From: Apium graveolens
Taxonomy: Eukaryota > Streptophyta > Magnoliopsida > Apiales > Apiaceae
Length of the DNA: 64,000 nucleotides
Direction: 5' to 3'
Assembly (NCBI RefSeq): GCF_009905375.1
Contig: NC_133655.1
Coordinates: forward strand, 36,322,203 to 36,386,202
Part shown: one piece after another, positions 44,093 through 56,942 of the stretch
Layout of the letters: each line of letters begins with the position of its first letter
Position numbering within the stretch: the first letter of the stretch is position 1
Position numbers and translations under genes: made by a program
Notes under the pieces: generated by a model
Database searches by the model: none
Told to the model about the DNA's origin: nothing
Seen by the model: only the letters and a program-made list of their open reading frames with translations

Positions 44093-45277
44093 TTGATCGA
44101 TATACAGATCATATCTGGTGTGTCAGCCCAAACAATCAAGTTATCATATTTTCAGATTTTTTAATTTTCAAAAATTATCAACACTTGAGATTTTTGAATT
44201 TTAAATAATTTGGACTTAGCCATAATTTGTATTTCTGATTTATTTATTTTTCCATAAAATTTAAGATTCTTAAATTTAAATTTTTCTTAAATAATAATTT
44301 ACATTTTATTTAATTTTTAAGAAAATTCGAAATTCTTGAAAATTAGATTTTACGTAAATATTTATTTTTGATTAATTATTTTCTAAGAAAATTAAAAATG
44401 TTGGAAATTTAAATTTCTCTTAAATATTAAATTAAGGGTACTCAAAGTATCGGTAGACTCAAGACTCCTTCAGGCGTTAAAGATGATTTTAATCTTTCGA
44501 AGAAAACGAAGACCATGTGTTATTCAAACGGAAAATTCCCGAATACGGAAATTGAAGATAATGGTTTTCTTACTCCAATGGAACTAATTTCAAGACCTAC
44601 AGAAGAAAATTGTGGAATTTCCTCAAAGGCTTACTCCATAGGATACCACTGGATTTTCAGACGCATGAAATGAATGAAATTTCTACTGGTACAACTTTTC
44701 TCAGAGATTTTAAGACAACTCTATGATTCCAGATTATACAGTCACACAGTGGTTTGTACCAATGCTATATTTATCCGGGAATCAATAACATCATACAAGC
44801 AGGAATTGTGGAGGTCAGAGAGAATAGCGGGGACAAACAAACATCTCAGTCACAGGTAGTAAAGTTGGAACCTCTGGACAGAATGTAAGAGTTACTGATA
44901 GCTGAATCAGTTAAAGCTCAAGTAGAAGTACTTGAGGGATTAGACGTCAAGGCAGTGTTTCACTTGTTAGGGAAGTTTAGTCGAATCAGATTCACAAGGA
45001 GTACTTATGCTATATCCAATGATAAGCCTATCTATTCCGAAGCAGAGATTCTTACAGATTCAGTTCAAGAGGTGACTACAAAACTGAGATTAGAACATAA
45101 ACAAGATTTGATAGCTACAGATTTGACAAGCAATATGTGTCAAGTAACTATTAGGGGTTTTGCTATAACAGAATAAGAAGCTTGACAAACAAGGATGAGT
45201 AGGGATTCAGTTGAAGAGTTGAGACAAAGGTGGAATATTTTCTTAGGGAAGCAGTCAGTCAAAACTTATAGTGCACG
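44093..45277 (+). other. Decayed gag region of element C
   Basis: AT-rich sequence with only short open frames (for example 44674-44859 and 44955-45176) and no safe domain match. By position it should be gag. Confidence 0.4.
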
Positions 45278-48200
45278 GGAAAGAGTTGGGATGGATCAGA
45301 TGACGAGAATAATGAATATCTTGCTTTCATAGCAACCTCTGAAGATGGTCCAACTCACATATCAGGTTTCAAATTCTTGAACCACTGTAATATTTTGTTT
45401 TCAACAGTCAAGCATGATAAGATAATAGTGTTTAAATGTTTAACACTTGCACAAGCATGATAGAATCACACATAGATAATGCTGAACTAGTTTACTAAAA
45501 TATTTTATGGTAACTAGGATTGATGTTTAACTTGTGCATGTTACATTAGATGATCTTAAATAATTGTTTGAATATTTGTTGAACATGATTAATTACTTTA
45601 GTGAGATATATATTTTCCAGCACTTGAGACCTTTGTTTATGCTTATCTCATGTATCCTATTACATTGTCATTTATTCATTTGATCTGAATTGTTTGCTAA
45701 GATGTATTAATTTATAATTGGATTGAGATAGCTAGGTGAGATACATTAACAGGAATGGACTAGATAGAATTAGTGATTTATTTGTTAATTCTGTTTGTTC
45801 CATATCATGCATGTCTTGCTTAATTCTTATGTGTAATGTTTCTGAATGAAAGCCATGTATTCTTAACACAATGCTTGCTTATGCTTATGCCATGAATGCA
45901 TCTCTTAGTACTTGCATTAATTGTAGAAAAAGCATGTTTAGAATTACAATAGGGCAAAGACTGTTACTCCTCCTTATGTAAGGTTGGAACCAATTTTCCC
46001 CTAACCTAGAGACAAATTTGTCAAGGGTATTAAAATGGAGAAAATGGTCAGTCAAAGATAAGAATTAGCATAATAAGGTTGTAGTTGTTGTTATCTCAGT
46101 TTATAATAAAATCTCTAATCCAACTGGACCCAAACTGATAAGTTGGGTACCAAGAACTGTTAATCCATTTGTGAGTGCAGGACATAACAGGTTAATTGAT
46201 TCATATATATTCTTGGTAATTCATACTCAAGGCATATGATCAAAGAAAGAGCCTCACAATCAAATATGATTAACAAAAGCTATTATGTCAATAATCTTTG
46301 GAGATGACAGCAAAGGTTTTCATTACGGGACAAGCTATACAGAAAAAGGGATGTCACAATGGATTCAACAATTGATATCACTGATAACAACTAATCATTG
46401 GAGTCACTGATAACAGTTGAAACATCTTTCTTGCTGAATAATCAAGGCATAAAACCTCTAATCAGACAATTCTGCATCAAAGGACAAAATGTCATTTCAA
46501 TGAAGGATTAGTATCTCATCTAAAGAAGGAAGGTTGGGAAGCTTGCTCTTCTTAGAGTAAGGGAATGATATGCTCGTGGCTAGACTAGAATCTCAAAGAA
46601 AGGTGAAGTCAATGGTTTCTACCATAAAGCTTCATCTGATAAAAGTTTAGCTATGACATTGGAAGCTCTCACCCTTGACCATAAACACAAGGAACTCTTT
46701 TGTAGAAAGTGGTTAATGATAGGACTACCTCATCTGGAATTCAGAAGATGATAAATGTGAGGCATGTCAGAAAGAGGAGTCAAAGACAACATCACATCAA
46801 AACAAAGATATACCTTAGTGATGGTGGTTGACTACTCTTATGAAACAAAGTTGTTGTTCGTGCGTTCTCAAGACAAGACATCACAGATGGTGATTGATCA
46901 CATCAGAAGATCAAGCTGGAAGCAACTGTATTTGAGACATATTCAGCACAGGGAGCTCCGTATCAAAATGGAGTGGTACAAGGGAAGAACCGAAACTTGA
47001 TTAAAGTTACAAGGGAATTATCAAGCTAATCAAGACTTTCTAAATACCAAAGGGCTGAAGCAGTCAATGCAGTTTATAACAAGTAAGATCAAGCCTTGAT
47101 CAGGATGTATACATGAAGACCACTAATGAGTTAATGGCCAATAGAAACAAACACTGGATAACCTGAAAGTGTTTGGAGAGAATGTTCTACAAAAGCAAAC
47201 AGTAAAATGTTTTTAGTTGTTTGAAGATCTTGGCATTTGTAGCTAAGACTCGTAAGGATATTCTTTATGGCTACTCAGTGGAGTTTACAACCAACAGGCC
47301 ATTTGTGGTTGATCAACAAAAGATAATTAAAAGTCTAAGTGCACAGTTCAACAACTCCATGCTGTTAGAGGAGAAATTAATGGTATTGATGATTCATATC
47401 CAAGCAGTGGAATGGCAGTGTAATACACAACTCATTATTTCAATGAAGCCAATCAGCAAGGGTAAGGATTTTCAGGAAATCCCAGCAATAGCTTAGGGGG
47501 AGCAATAGAAGGATCAACTAGTCAGACACAACACCACATTGAAAATCAGAGGACACTAAAGAACATATCTGCTGAGACAAAGGGTTTGATGTCAATATTA
47601 TTCCCAGAGTCTAGTTCTTAGGTGATACAGATGGTGGAGTAATGATTAGCAGGGCTACTGAGTATGTATGATTATTTCTCTAGTTTTCTATCTAAAAAAG
47701 AAACTGAGAAAGTTACAAAAGCTCTGATAGATCCGGATTGATTGGGTGATTGCAAAGGAAGATGAATTCAATCAGTCAGCAAGCAGATTGTAGGGAAGCT
47801 GGTATCCAAACCAAATGACAATATTGTAATTGGTACAAGGATAACCAGAAGTCAAAACTGGATGAAAATGGCATTGTTACGAGAGAAAAGGCCAAACTGG
47901 ATGCTAGGTTATTATCTGGAAGCAGTATCTGACAGATAGCACCAGTGACGAGACTTGAGGATATTACGACATATCAGGCACCTGATGCACATTACACTTG
48001 GAATTAGACTCTAGTAGATGTGTACAAGTGCACTCCTGGTTCGTGAGTCAAAAGAGGAAGTCAATGCAAAACAGTTCATGGACTTTGCAGTAACAGATCA
48101 ATTGAACTCTGTATATCTCTTCTTCACAAGCTCACTTCAGGTTGGTATGAACTAGCATACTACTCAAGCAATCGTCAAGGACATGGTATGACACTCTAAC

Positions 48201-49160
48201 TGAAGTTACAAGTTTAATATAAACTAGTAGAGTCGTTATACTAATAACTTTCTTATCACTAGGCATAAACATATTATTTTATATGTGTAGTGATATAATG
48301 ATAATGTTATATGTTGGTCTACTAACAAAAACTTGTGCAAGATTATTTGCTAAGTAATTGCAGAGTAGGTATGGAGGAGCGTGTTGGAAAGGTTACAATT
48401 ATTTTTGGGATTACTTTAAGCAAGCCATTAGAATAATTCTTTTAGGAGCTCAAGCAAGCCAAAAGAACAAAAAAAATTTAGGAGCACAAGTAAACCAAAA
48501 GAATGATGGCAATATAAGTAAGTTAAGGATCTTTTGAAGATGCAAAATTTGGAAGATTCTGAACATGCCAAGACTACTTACCAACAGAAACCACTAAAGC
48601 TTGATTAGTGCAACTCAGGTATAATGACAAGCTATAGAGGTATGAAGAGCTCACTCTTTTACTCAAATGCTAATAGATAACATGTAATCTTCTCAAGATG
48701 CCAATGTGCAAGGTTCCAAGTGGATCCTAGAGAATCCAATCTTATAGCTATTAACAAGATTATTAGATATCTTAAGGGACTATCAACTCTTGGAGTAAAG
48801 TACCCTAAAGATATTATGTTTAACATGTTTGGCTATATATAGATATAGATTACACAGGTTGTAAGAAAGACGGGAGAAGCATCTCTGTAGCTGTCAACCT
48901 AAGTGACAGGAGAAGCATCTCAGGAAGTTGTCGACTTCGTGAAAGAAGATTGATTTTTTATTATGATAAGAAACAACTTCAAATCCAACAACTATGTGGA
49001 ACACTCTATGACAAGGCACCTTCACATCAGGTATCATTACTTTCGAGAGCATGTCTTTTAGTCAAAGAATCACTTGCAGAAACACTTATTATATCACTTG
49101 TTAAAGTTAATTTTTCAAGACTGGTTTGTAAGTGTGGGATATCATTCATTGCATATTAAC
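45278..49160 (+). pseudogene. Relic gag linker and pol of element C
   Basis: Short pieces colinear with element A: GKSWDGSDDENNEYLAF at 45278; GPKLISWVPRT near 46125 (A: GPTKAWVPKSS); FGDDSKGF near 46303; RYTLVMVVDYSY and MVIDHIRR at 46806-46910 (integrase); YQNGVVQGKNR near 46960; ILYGYSVEF near 47262; LVSKPNDNIVIGT near 47800 (RT); CARFQVDPRESNLIAINKIIRYLKG near 48705-48780 and RKSTSGSCR near 48905 (RNase H); HIRYHYFREHV near 49023. Frames change every few dozen bases, so it is far older than A. Confidence 0.8.
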
Positions 49161-49209
49161 TGGAAATCCCATCTGTAAGGAATTCTTCACACTACAAGAA
49201 ATTTGATAT

Positions 49210-49680
49210 TTACCTATCAATTGTAAATGTAGGTAAAAGTATGAAATTTGTAAGTAAAGACAAATTACCTACCAATATATTATTGGTCAAGATTGGTAGG
49301 TAAAAGTTGGTGGAGAAAGACTCATTACCTACACATTTATATATTGGTAGGCAATATAATTTATGGACCTCACAATCATAATTTGTCAACAGATGATGTG
49401 TTTCTAGCTTATGTGTCGCGTATGTGGCATGTCGACATGTCGCCTACTGGGATGCATATGTGGCGCCCCATAGACGTGCCACATGGCGCCTCATAAGTAT
49501 GCCATGTGGAGACTCATAACTGTGCCATGTGTTTTCTCCTCGTTATACCACGTGTCCCCTTGTTGTCTTGCCACTTGGAATCTTTTTATGGTGCCATGTG
49601 TCGCAACGGTAATTATGACATGTGGTGCTTCAAAATTGTGACACCTGGCACCTTAAAAGGGTGCCAATTTGAGTCGTAGA
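49210..49680. repeat. CACTA subterminal repeats
   Basis: Near the end, copies of ATTGGTAGGTAA/TTACCTACC in both orientations (49265-49360). Further in, many imperfect copies of GTGCCATGTG/CACATGGC (49410-49680). Arrays of short repeats just inside the ends are where En/Spm-type elements bind their TNPA protein. Confidence 0.7.
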
Positions 49681-49909
49681 TAATTGATATATGGTAGTTT
49701 CTCAATAATAGTAATTTATTAATTGTTTTTTGTGCCATCATTTTATTAAATTATGATACAAATTTACTTTCTCATAAATAAATTTTTTTAATTAAAGAAA
49801 CAATTCAAAAATTACACAATTGTAATTTAAAATTAAAAACATAAAAAAGAAAATTGTGGAATAAATTATATAGAAATTGAAGTTTCAACAATCACTAAAA
49901 AACTAAAAA

Positions 49910-52161
49910 TTAATCTTCTAAATTTTTATCTAAATCTTCATTTGTTGGAGATGTCTTTGATTGTGGCATAAGATTATTTTGGCATAGCACGTTAACAACT
50001 TCATCAAGACGACTATTTGCTTCATTAAGTCGCTGAACTAACTCTTGATAAGTTGGTTGATTTGACTCACTAGTAGTACTTATTGCTACTTGTACCAACA
50101 GATCGTCCCCAACCTCTCAAGTTTATCGAATGTCAACCAAGTACGGCTTCTATGATATCTTATTTAATATTTCCTTGAAAGAATAACTTTCTCTTATATC
50201 CATCATTTTTTCCTAGTTACACATTATTTATAATCAATACTTTGAAACAAAGAAACTACAATATGTGGTAAGTAGAATACAAAATGATAACTACATTACT
50301 CACGTATAAATTTTGAAGGTCTGGCCCGATCCATCCATTTTCATCAAAATGATTTAAATGCCATGTTTCAATTTGTCCAGTTGAAGAATTTAATTCCATT
50401 CCATGGTGAATGTGATGTCATGTTGTTGACACAGATCCATTTTTAGACTCCCACAGTCTCTTAGATCTATTAATGGTGTTTTTAGTAGCCCTTTCCTAAA
50501 TAAATAAAGTAAAAGAATTTGTAAATATTGAGAAAAATAATCAAAAGTGAATAAAAAACTAGGTCACCTTAAACTTATCTATACACCATAGGTCACATAA
50601 AATCTCCCAATCTTCCTGTCGATCCTCATTTAGGTCTGGAGATCTTTTTTATTTCGCTATCTCAATACTTTTTATACCTCCAATGAGTTTAAAGTAAGAA
50701 TATAACGTATACTTGTGTGATTTTCACGCTTTTCTCATTTGATCATCAATACATAATATAGTTGTTTTATCTTGTAAGTCGATTTCAAAATTCTCCTGCA
50801 TATGGAAAAATAATAAACACTCAGAACATAATAACACCATTTCATAAAAGGGATGATGGCTTATAAATAGTAATCCTAGTATGTAAACAGAAATAAACAT
50901 CATATTAATTTGTGTAAAAGTGAAATTAAACATCCTGTTAAGTTTCCTTATCTCAGTAACTATACCAGTACAAAGTACTTCCAAATTAAATGGGTCATAC
51001 ACTTTAAAATTAGCACCAAGTGCAACAACGGCGTCCATAATTTCAAGTATATTCACAATTATATTACATCATTTTTACTAGTAAAGCTGAATTTTAAACC
51101 TGTGATTATACATTAACTTATTAGATTTTGTTCTCTTATTTTCACATTTAACATCACAATACTATTATATGTTATTATACTCTTATTATTAATAAATCTC
51201 TTGATTTCCATTTTTAAATTACACAGGAGCATTGGTATTTAGACTAGAAGTTAACTACAAGGACATGTGTTGGTGAGGACTGACACTCTGCATTTGGAAG
51301 TGTACATATAGTAGTCCAAACTGTAGCTTTCAATTAATGTATCAGTTTCTTGTAAGCTTTTGTTCCTGATTCTCTTATTTATACGCTAATCTTATAATTT
51401 GATTTTGTTTTTTTTTTAAGTTTACCTGAGTTATTTTTTAACTAAAAATAGAAGACTAATTATTTCGGACTCATATAGTTTATATGAAACAGGCAGACAA
51501 TCATCAAATGCAATCATCAAATATACATGAACTTAGAGGACGTAGGACATACATAACCAAAAATGTATAACAGTGTGAAAAAATTACCAAAAGATAATTT
51601 CGTAGTGGTGCTCTAACCTCCTCAGGTACCAGCCTCCAATCTTTATAAGAAAATGTACCATGATTACGAATAATAAATCCAATTTCATTATTATATCTCT
51701 CAGCATTACCAAAAATTGGTTGGCAACAATCTGCATCAAAAATGACCGACAACTTTCCTGTTGACGATGCCTTAGCAATTTTTGAAGTCCACATTCCACG
51801 AGTTGCTTTATTTTTGAAGTCCACATTCCACGAGTTGCTTTACGCTTGTTAACTTTTCGATCTACATATATATTCAAAAAAATAAAAAAAAATCAAAATA
51901 TTGTATACCGAAAAATATATAAAGACACAAAGTATATGACAAATTACCCGATCCTGCTTTGCTGTCAATTTCACCAGGAAAATGAGATGTTGCAGTAGGT
52001 TGTACCATCTTAGAATCATTCGATGTTGCAGTAGGTTGTACCATCTTAGCATCTGAATGAGTGTTGCCTTTTGGTTCACTGGTATGAACATCTGTTTATT
52101 TTATTGGTATTTCTTCTTGATAACGTGTAGTAGACCTAGTGGTGCGGCATCCAGGTGACAT
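49910..52161 (-). pseudogene. TNPA-like CACTA transposase (Transposase_24 family), spliced, damaged
   Basis: Exon 1 about 51948-52161 starts MSPGCRTTRSTTRYQEE. It contains a TAA after 20 codons and a duplicated KMVQPTATS motif, and ends at a GGGTAATT donor. Exon 2 (51588-51861, acceptor TGTAG) keeps the frame: DRKVNKRKATRGMWTSKI, then after a 32-bp duplication FDADCCQPIFGNAERYNNEIGFIIRNHG and WRLVPEEVRAPLRNY. Exon at 50304-50495 has TKNTINRSKRLWESKNG and TWHLNHFDENGWI. The last exon (to 49910) has YQELVQRLNEANSRLDEVVNVL. This order matches the Ptta/En/Spm family. The protein binds element ends. The TAA and duplication make this copy non-functional. Confidence 0.75.
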
Positions 52162-53086
52162 GATATGTAATCCTGTATACAAGGTTACAAGATTTTAACA
52201 TTACATAAAATAAATATAGGCCAATAACTTTTAAGTTCTACAGAGAAGTTACAACTTCTAATTTCATTTTATTAGAATCTCCAAGCCATGTCCTGGTCAA
52301 TTTCTTTTAATCTTTAAAATAGAAGGATAATTTTTAACTTTAGCCATAAGTTTAACATGATGTCAATTTCATAACTAATAATAAGATGCACATCAATATC
52401 AAATACCAAGTGAAATATACACAAAATTTGTACAGTACATATACTAATCCATATCCACATAACAATTGATTCATACATAAATACTCAATCAGAACTGGCA
52501 ACAGTAAAGACACAATTGATTCATACATAAATACTTAGAATTTGAAATAATAAAGAAATTGAGTGATAAATTACCTACTACAGTAAAAGCAGTACTCCCT
52601 GTTTTTCCTAAAGATTGGTCGACGGCTGCTTAAGAGGCGGAGGGGGTGGATGGATACTTTGGGATGGATGTATCACATCTATACCTAATCTAATCTTATA
52701 GACACATTAATTGCCGCTTAAGTGGTTGTGTTAATAATTTTTTTAAAAAGTTGTGAAAAAAAGAGGGGGAATGTTAAGCGCCAAACTAAAAAAGTTGCTA
52801 ATGTATATGATCAAAAGTATAATATTGATTTTTAGCTAAAAAAAGTCAATTATATCAAAAATAATTATTATAGATATTATTTAAAAAATTATCTTCTGCA
52901 ATAGTCCTTTTTTCGATTAGTTATAATTTTAACCAATCTATTTATGTTGACTATATTTGTTGAAATTACACATTTATTATCATAATAAAATAAAATATTT
53001 TATTTCTAATAACTTAAAATAATAGCAACATACTAATTTTAAAAAATAGCCAATGGTTATAGCAAAAGTAAATTACATCACACCGG
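52162..53086. other. AT-rich stretch between CACTA gene and large-LTR element
   Basis: No open frame, LTR end or CACTA end recognised. The boundary between the two elements must lie here. Confidence 0.5.
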
Positions 53087-53962
53087 TAATTCCATCACAC
53101 CACCTTACTTTGACTTGACCAAGATAACTCAGCTTAACTTGATTGGCATACCTTCAAATATTTGAGATGATAAAATCATGGAATTTCAAAGAGAAAAGAA
53201 TTTCATGTCATAACGGGACCAAAATCTGAATTTGAGAAAAAAAATATTGTTGAAATGAAAGAATAACTGAGAGATCAATATGATCAAACGAACTTGGTGT
53301 TGCGTGCCAAAATCAAGACACTACTAAAGGTTGTTAACCTTCTTGTAGTCACAACACATACAAGTGATGGCATCCCATCCAACTCATATCACACAGACAT
53401 GTATACCTTGTGTCCCCTATAGTTAGGGTTGTTCATCTCAGTCTGAATAAAAGACTATGAAATAAATTCAAAATCAAATGAATAAAACTGAAAAGATTTC
53501 AAACCTAATATTTCTGAAGGAAATGAAATCCAGAGAACAAAATTCTGGCATAAAATGACTAAACGAGTGTTAGGGAATATATCCTCTAACATATACTTTT
53601 TTTTAGATATGACAAAGGAATTTATAAAAAGAGAAGGTATTGCCAAGGTCTTAATACTTATCTTATATTTGAACTCTTTTGTTGCCTCGCTATCCGATTC
53701 TAGACACTTCTTCATGTTCCAAGGATATCGATATTCTTCATCGTCGTCGAACCATAGTAGCCTCGGAAGATTCCACAATAGATATCGCAGCTGACAGGAG
53801 TTCTATCCAGCTCCACACAACCATCTCAAATGAATGCACCTATCTTTTATTACTCATTGGTACTATATCCAATAGTCCAACAGAAACTCGATATGAGCTC
53901 AAAGTACTCACATAGCTATAAACACTCCTACATACTCTCGTTTCTAGTTTACTATAACCTCA

Positions 53963-53975
53963 GCTCTGATACCAA
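53963..53975 (-). other. Primer binding site left of the first large LTR
   Basis: TTGGTATCAGAGC on the minus strand, two bases from the LTR end at 53978. A second copy with one change lies at 59609-59621 beside the next LTR. Confidence 0.87.
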
Positions 53976-53977
53976 CC

Positions 53978-56886
53978 TGTAACGCCCCCAAATCCGGGGT
54001 CAAGGGATTTGGTCGTCACTATGAAACCTCAATCCAAATTAACCTGTTTAATCAATAAACAAATGCCAGCGGAAGATATTTAGCATAAATGACCCCAAAC
54101 TAATCCAAGATCTTTTAACGTTACAGTTCTAGAAATAAGAAATCCAAATTTCACACATAAATTTTTCACTTTCTTTTCCTTTTAAAACTCTTTTCAACAA
54201 ATTCCAGTTCAATACTAACCCGCTAGTATAACTTCGAAAAGAAGTATACTAGGCCCAACTATAAAATAACACAATTATAATATAATATAATATAAACAAC
54301 TTTACACAATAGAACTTACACTAGTTCGAAACCCTGGACCAACCACCTTCCAAAAGCTTCTTCTTTGCTTCCTCGAATTACGCGGCTAAACAGCACAAGC
54401 TAATCCTCACTAGAGCTTAAATTTAAAAACATGCAAGTATGAGCGAAAGAAATGCTCAACAAGATCATTGTGATATATATATATGGTTGTTTTGATATAA
54501 AACCGACATCTGCAAACAGAAGTTTATTAGAGAATCGGAAAATTATTTCTCACTGTATTTAAAAATCTTTTTGATATTTTCGAGTGAAATGCTTCAGCAA
54601 TACTTCGAATCTAGATGAGAATAAAACTCGTAAAGCAATATTTACGGAAATATCGTAAATAACAATAACAAGAAACACTGATTATAGAATGAGTCATACA
54701 CTTTATTCAAAACCGAACTCTTGATATTAATATTCATTTTGATGTCATATCAAATTAGATATCAATACGAACTCTGATGCTCACAACCTACCCGCGCTAA
54801 AATAGGGAAGTCAACATCAATCATCTGCATTAATACCGCCTTTGATATTTAACAACAACTTAAATATCAACATCAATCAGGAAATGAATTAAAACTTTAT
54901 TCAACCTTTATTCAAAACCAAAACAGTTGATAAATCATTCCTTATAAGATAATCAAAAGCAATATAATAATTTAGATTGGAATCCTCGAACGCCGGTGTG
55001 TTGCCGTCGGTGATCAGCTGCGGAGCAACACCGGTATGCCAAAGCATACCAACTAAACCAATGGGGCACCCAAGGCACATATCGGCCTAATGGTATTATA
55101 TCATGTATAATACCTAAATCTCCGCTGGACCGCCGCCACGGCCTCTTACGTAACCATCCAATCTTAAAACCTTTTATTGAAAGGGGTCATAATACTCGAC
55201 ACCCTTAACATTTTATTCGCCCATTTACTTGGGCAGAAAACCCAAAACAACATCATCTTTCTCAAAATCCAAAATATTTATAAATCCAGTAATTTGATAA
55301 GTAAAATCACTTAGCTATTCTGAACATAGAATAACAGAAGAATACTTGCATAAACAGAATCATTTAATTCAGCGATATATAAAACATTTATCTATTCTGA
55401 ACTGAGAATAGGGAAAACAATACTTGCATAAGAAGATTTAAAATAAATATCACTTGAACAATAAGTGATGATAGGGATACTTGCCTTTGGGATTTAGCAG
55501 TTAGTCACACTCGTATAAACACAATTATCTCATTCTGGCATCTCAAGGCATCCCCGTCTTTTACTTTGCTAAATCTTTGATCTGCTGCTAATGCAGTGCT
55601 GCAACTCAAGATTCCATAATATTCAACTTTAGTCTTCATTCATTCCATCTAGTCCTGATCGTCTTGAAAGACTTGTATGTATAATTAAAAGATCACATTT
55701 TAATCGTCTAAACGATAATTACTCGACGAACTGCGCGTCAAAATCCTATCGTCTACCCATACGATACCCCGCACATAAAGATGACAATCAAATACAAGAC
55801 CATTGACCCACGTACACACGTAATTCACATAGCACATATGCACATAACCCACGTATCACATAATTCATATAACACATGCCTCGGTTCGTCAAAAGGTTCG
55901 ACTCAGTACGTTTAAAACTCAAATCAGGTCAAAAATATGATTTATCGCTAAAAAAAATCAACTCAGAATGACTCACAAATCAAATGACCTTATAATACAA
56001 ATGAAATTAGGTCCCGAAAGTATTTTTAATGAAAACGGAATATTTTATGAGTCTGTACGCGTTCGTTTCATATTAAACGGACAAACGGTTTATTTATAAA
56101 ATATCCTTTCCTAACACGAATTTAGGTTTTCAAAAATTTAATTACATAATCTTATTCGACATCTCCGATAATTATAGGCTACGTTCCCGTATTTTTGGAA
56201 TTAATTTTCTGAAAATCGGGCAGCGTCTCCTTTGTTTATCGGCCTCCCCGTCGAATACAATCGACGTCAAATCAATCACAACACAATTACCAAAATCCAA
56301 TTGTCCAAGTCCCATCCACAATTGAACCAACAGTGATAATCAGCAATTCACATACACCAATCAAATACACTTATTAATTGTTATTGTCCGTATTTTTATG
56401 TTCTAATCGAAGTAATTTTTATTCGTCATTTGTACCTTTTTTTAAATCGTATTTTGTATTTTAAATCATAGGGCTCAAAAATATTCATCATAGCCCACCG
56501 TCGGCTCGCCGAAGCTCATCGCCAACGGCGGTAAAAATTCACGGGTTTCCGTCTATCGGACATCCTGCGTGAGTTTTACTGATTAATTATTATAATCCCG
56601 CACGAAAAGTATTTTCGATCAAATAATCAAATAATTTCATTCGAATATTGTTATTAATGTATCGCGGGAAAATCACAGGAAAAATTTCATCACAGTCCAG
56701 ACCCACGCATACACGTGCGTCCAGGAAAACGGAACAATCAGAAAAAGAAGGCAACATAACGAAAGGCAACACAGGAAGCATGAGGCGCACGCGCCACCTC
56801 CCCCACCGGAAAGGGGGAGGGGCGGCGACGGAGGACTCAAAACACCACAACATCACAGCACGCGCATGACACACATATACATACGT

Positions 56887-56942
<56 letters not shown>

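Larger units (their letters stand above)
42606..49189 (+). mobile_element. SIRE-type copia element C, strongly decayed
   Basis: 5' LTR (about 42606-44075), imperfect primer site, and pol relics in the correct order up to RNase H near 49060. The CACTA element then interrupts it at 49190. No 3' LTR is seen. GTAGC (42601-42605) is the expected left target duplication but has no visible partner. Confidence 0.75.
49190..52161 (-). mobile_element. CACTA (En/Spm-type) transposon, one end and TNPA-like gene
   Basis: Left end CACTACAAGAAAT at 49190-49202 is the terminal sequence of plant CACTA elements; TCA precedes it as the expected 3-bp duplication. Subterminal repeats follow, then a spliced transposase gene on the minus strand (49910-52161). 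The right end was not found before 53087, and no TNPD-type transposase is present. The element is therefore truncated or internally deleted. The right boundary given is only the start of the gene. Confidence 0.8.

Noticed and set aside
53339..53351. TTCTTGTAGTC as the missing CACTA right end
   Set aside because: The same sequence occurs at 58984 inside the internal leader of the large-LTR element, and the last base does not fit the CACTA terminus.
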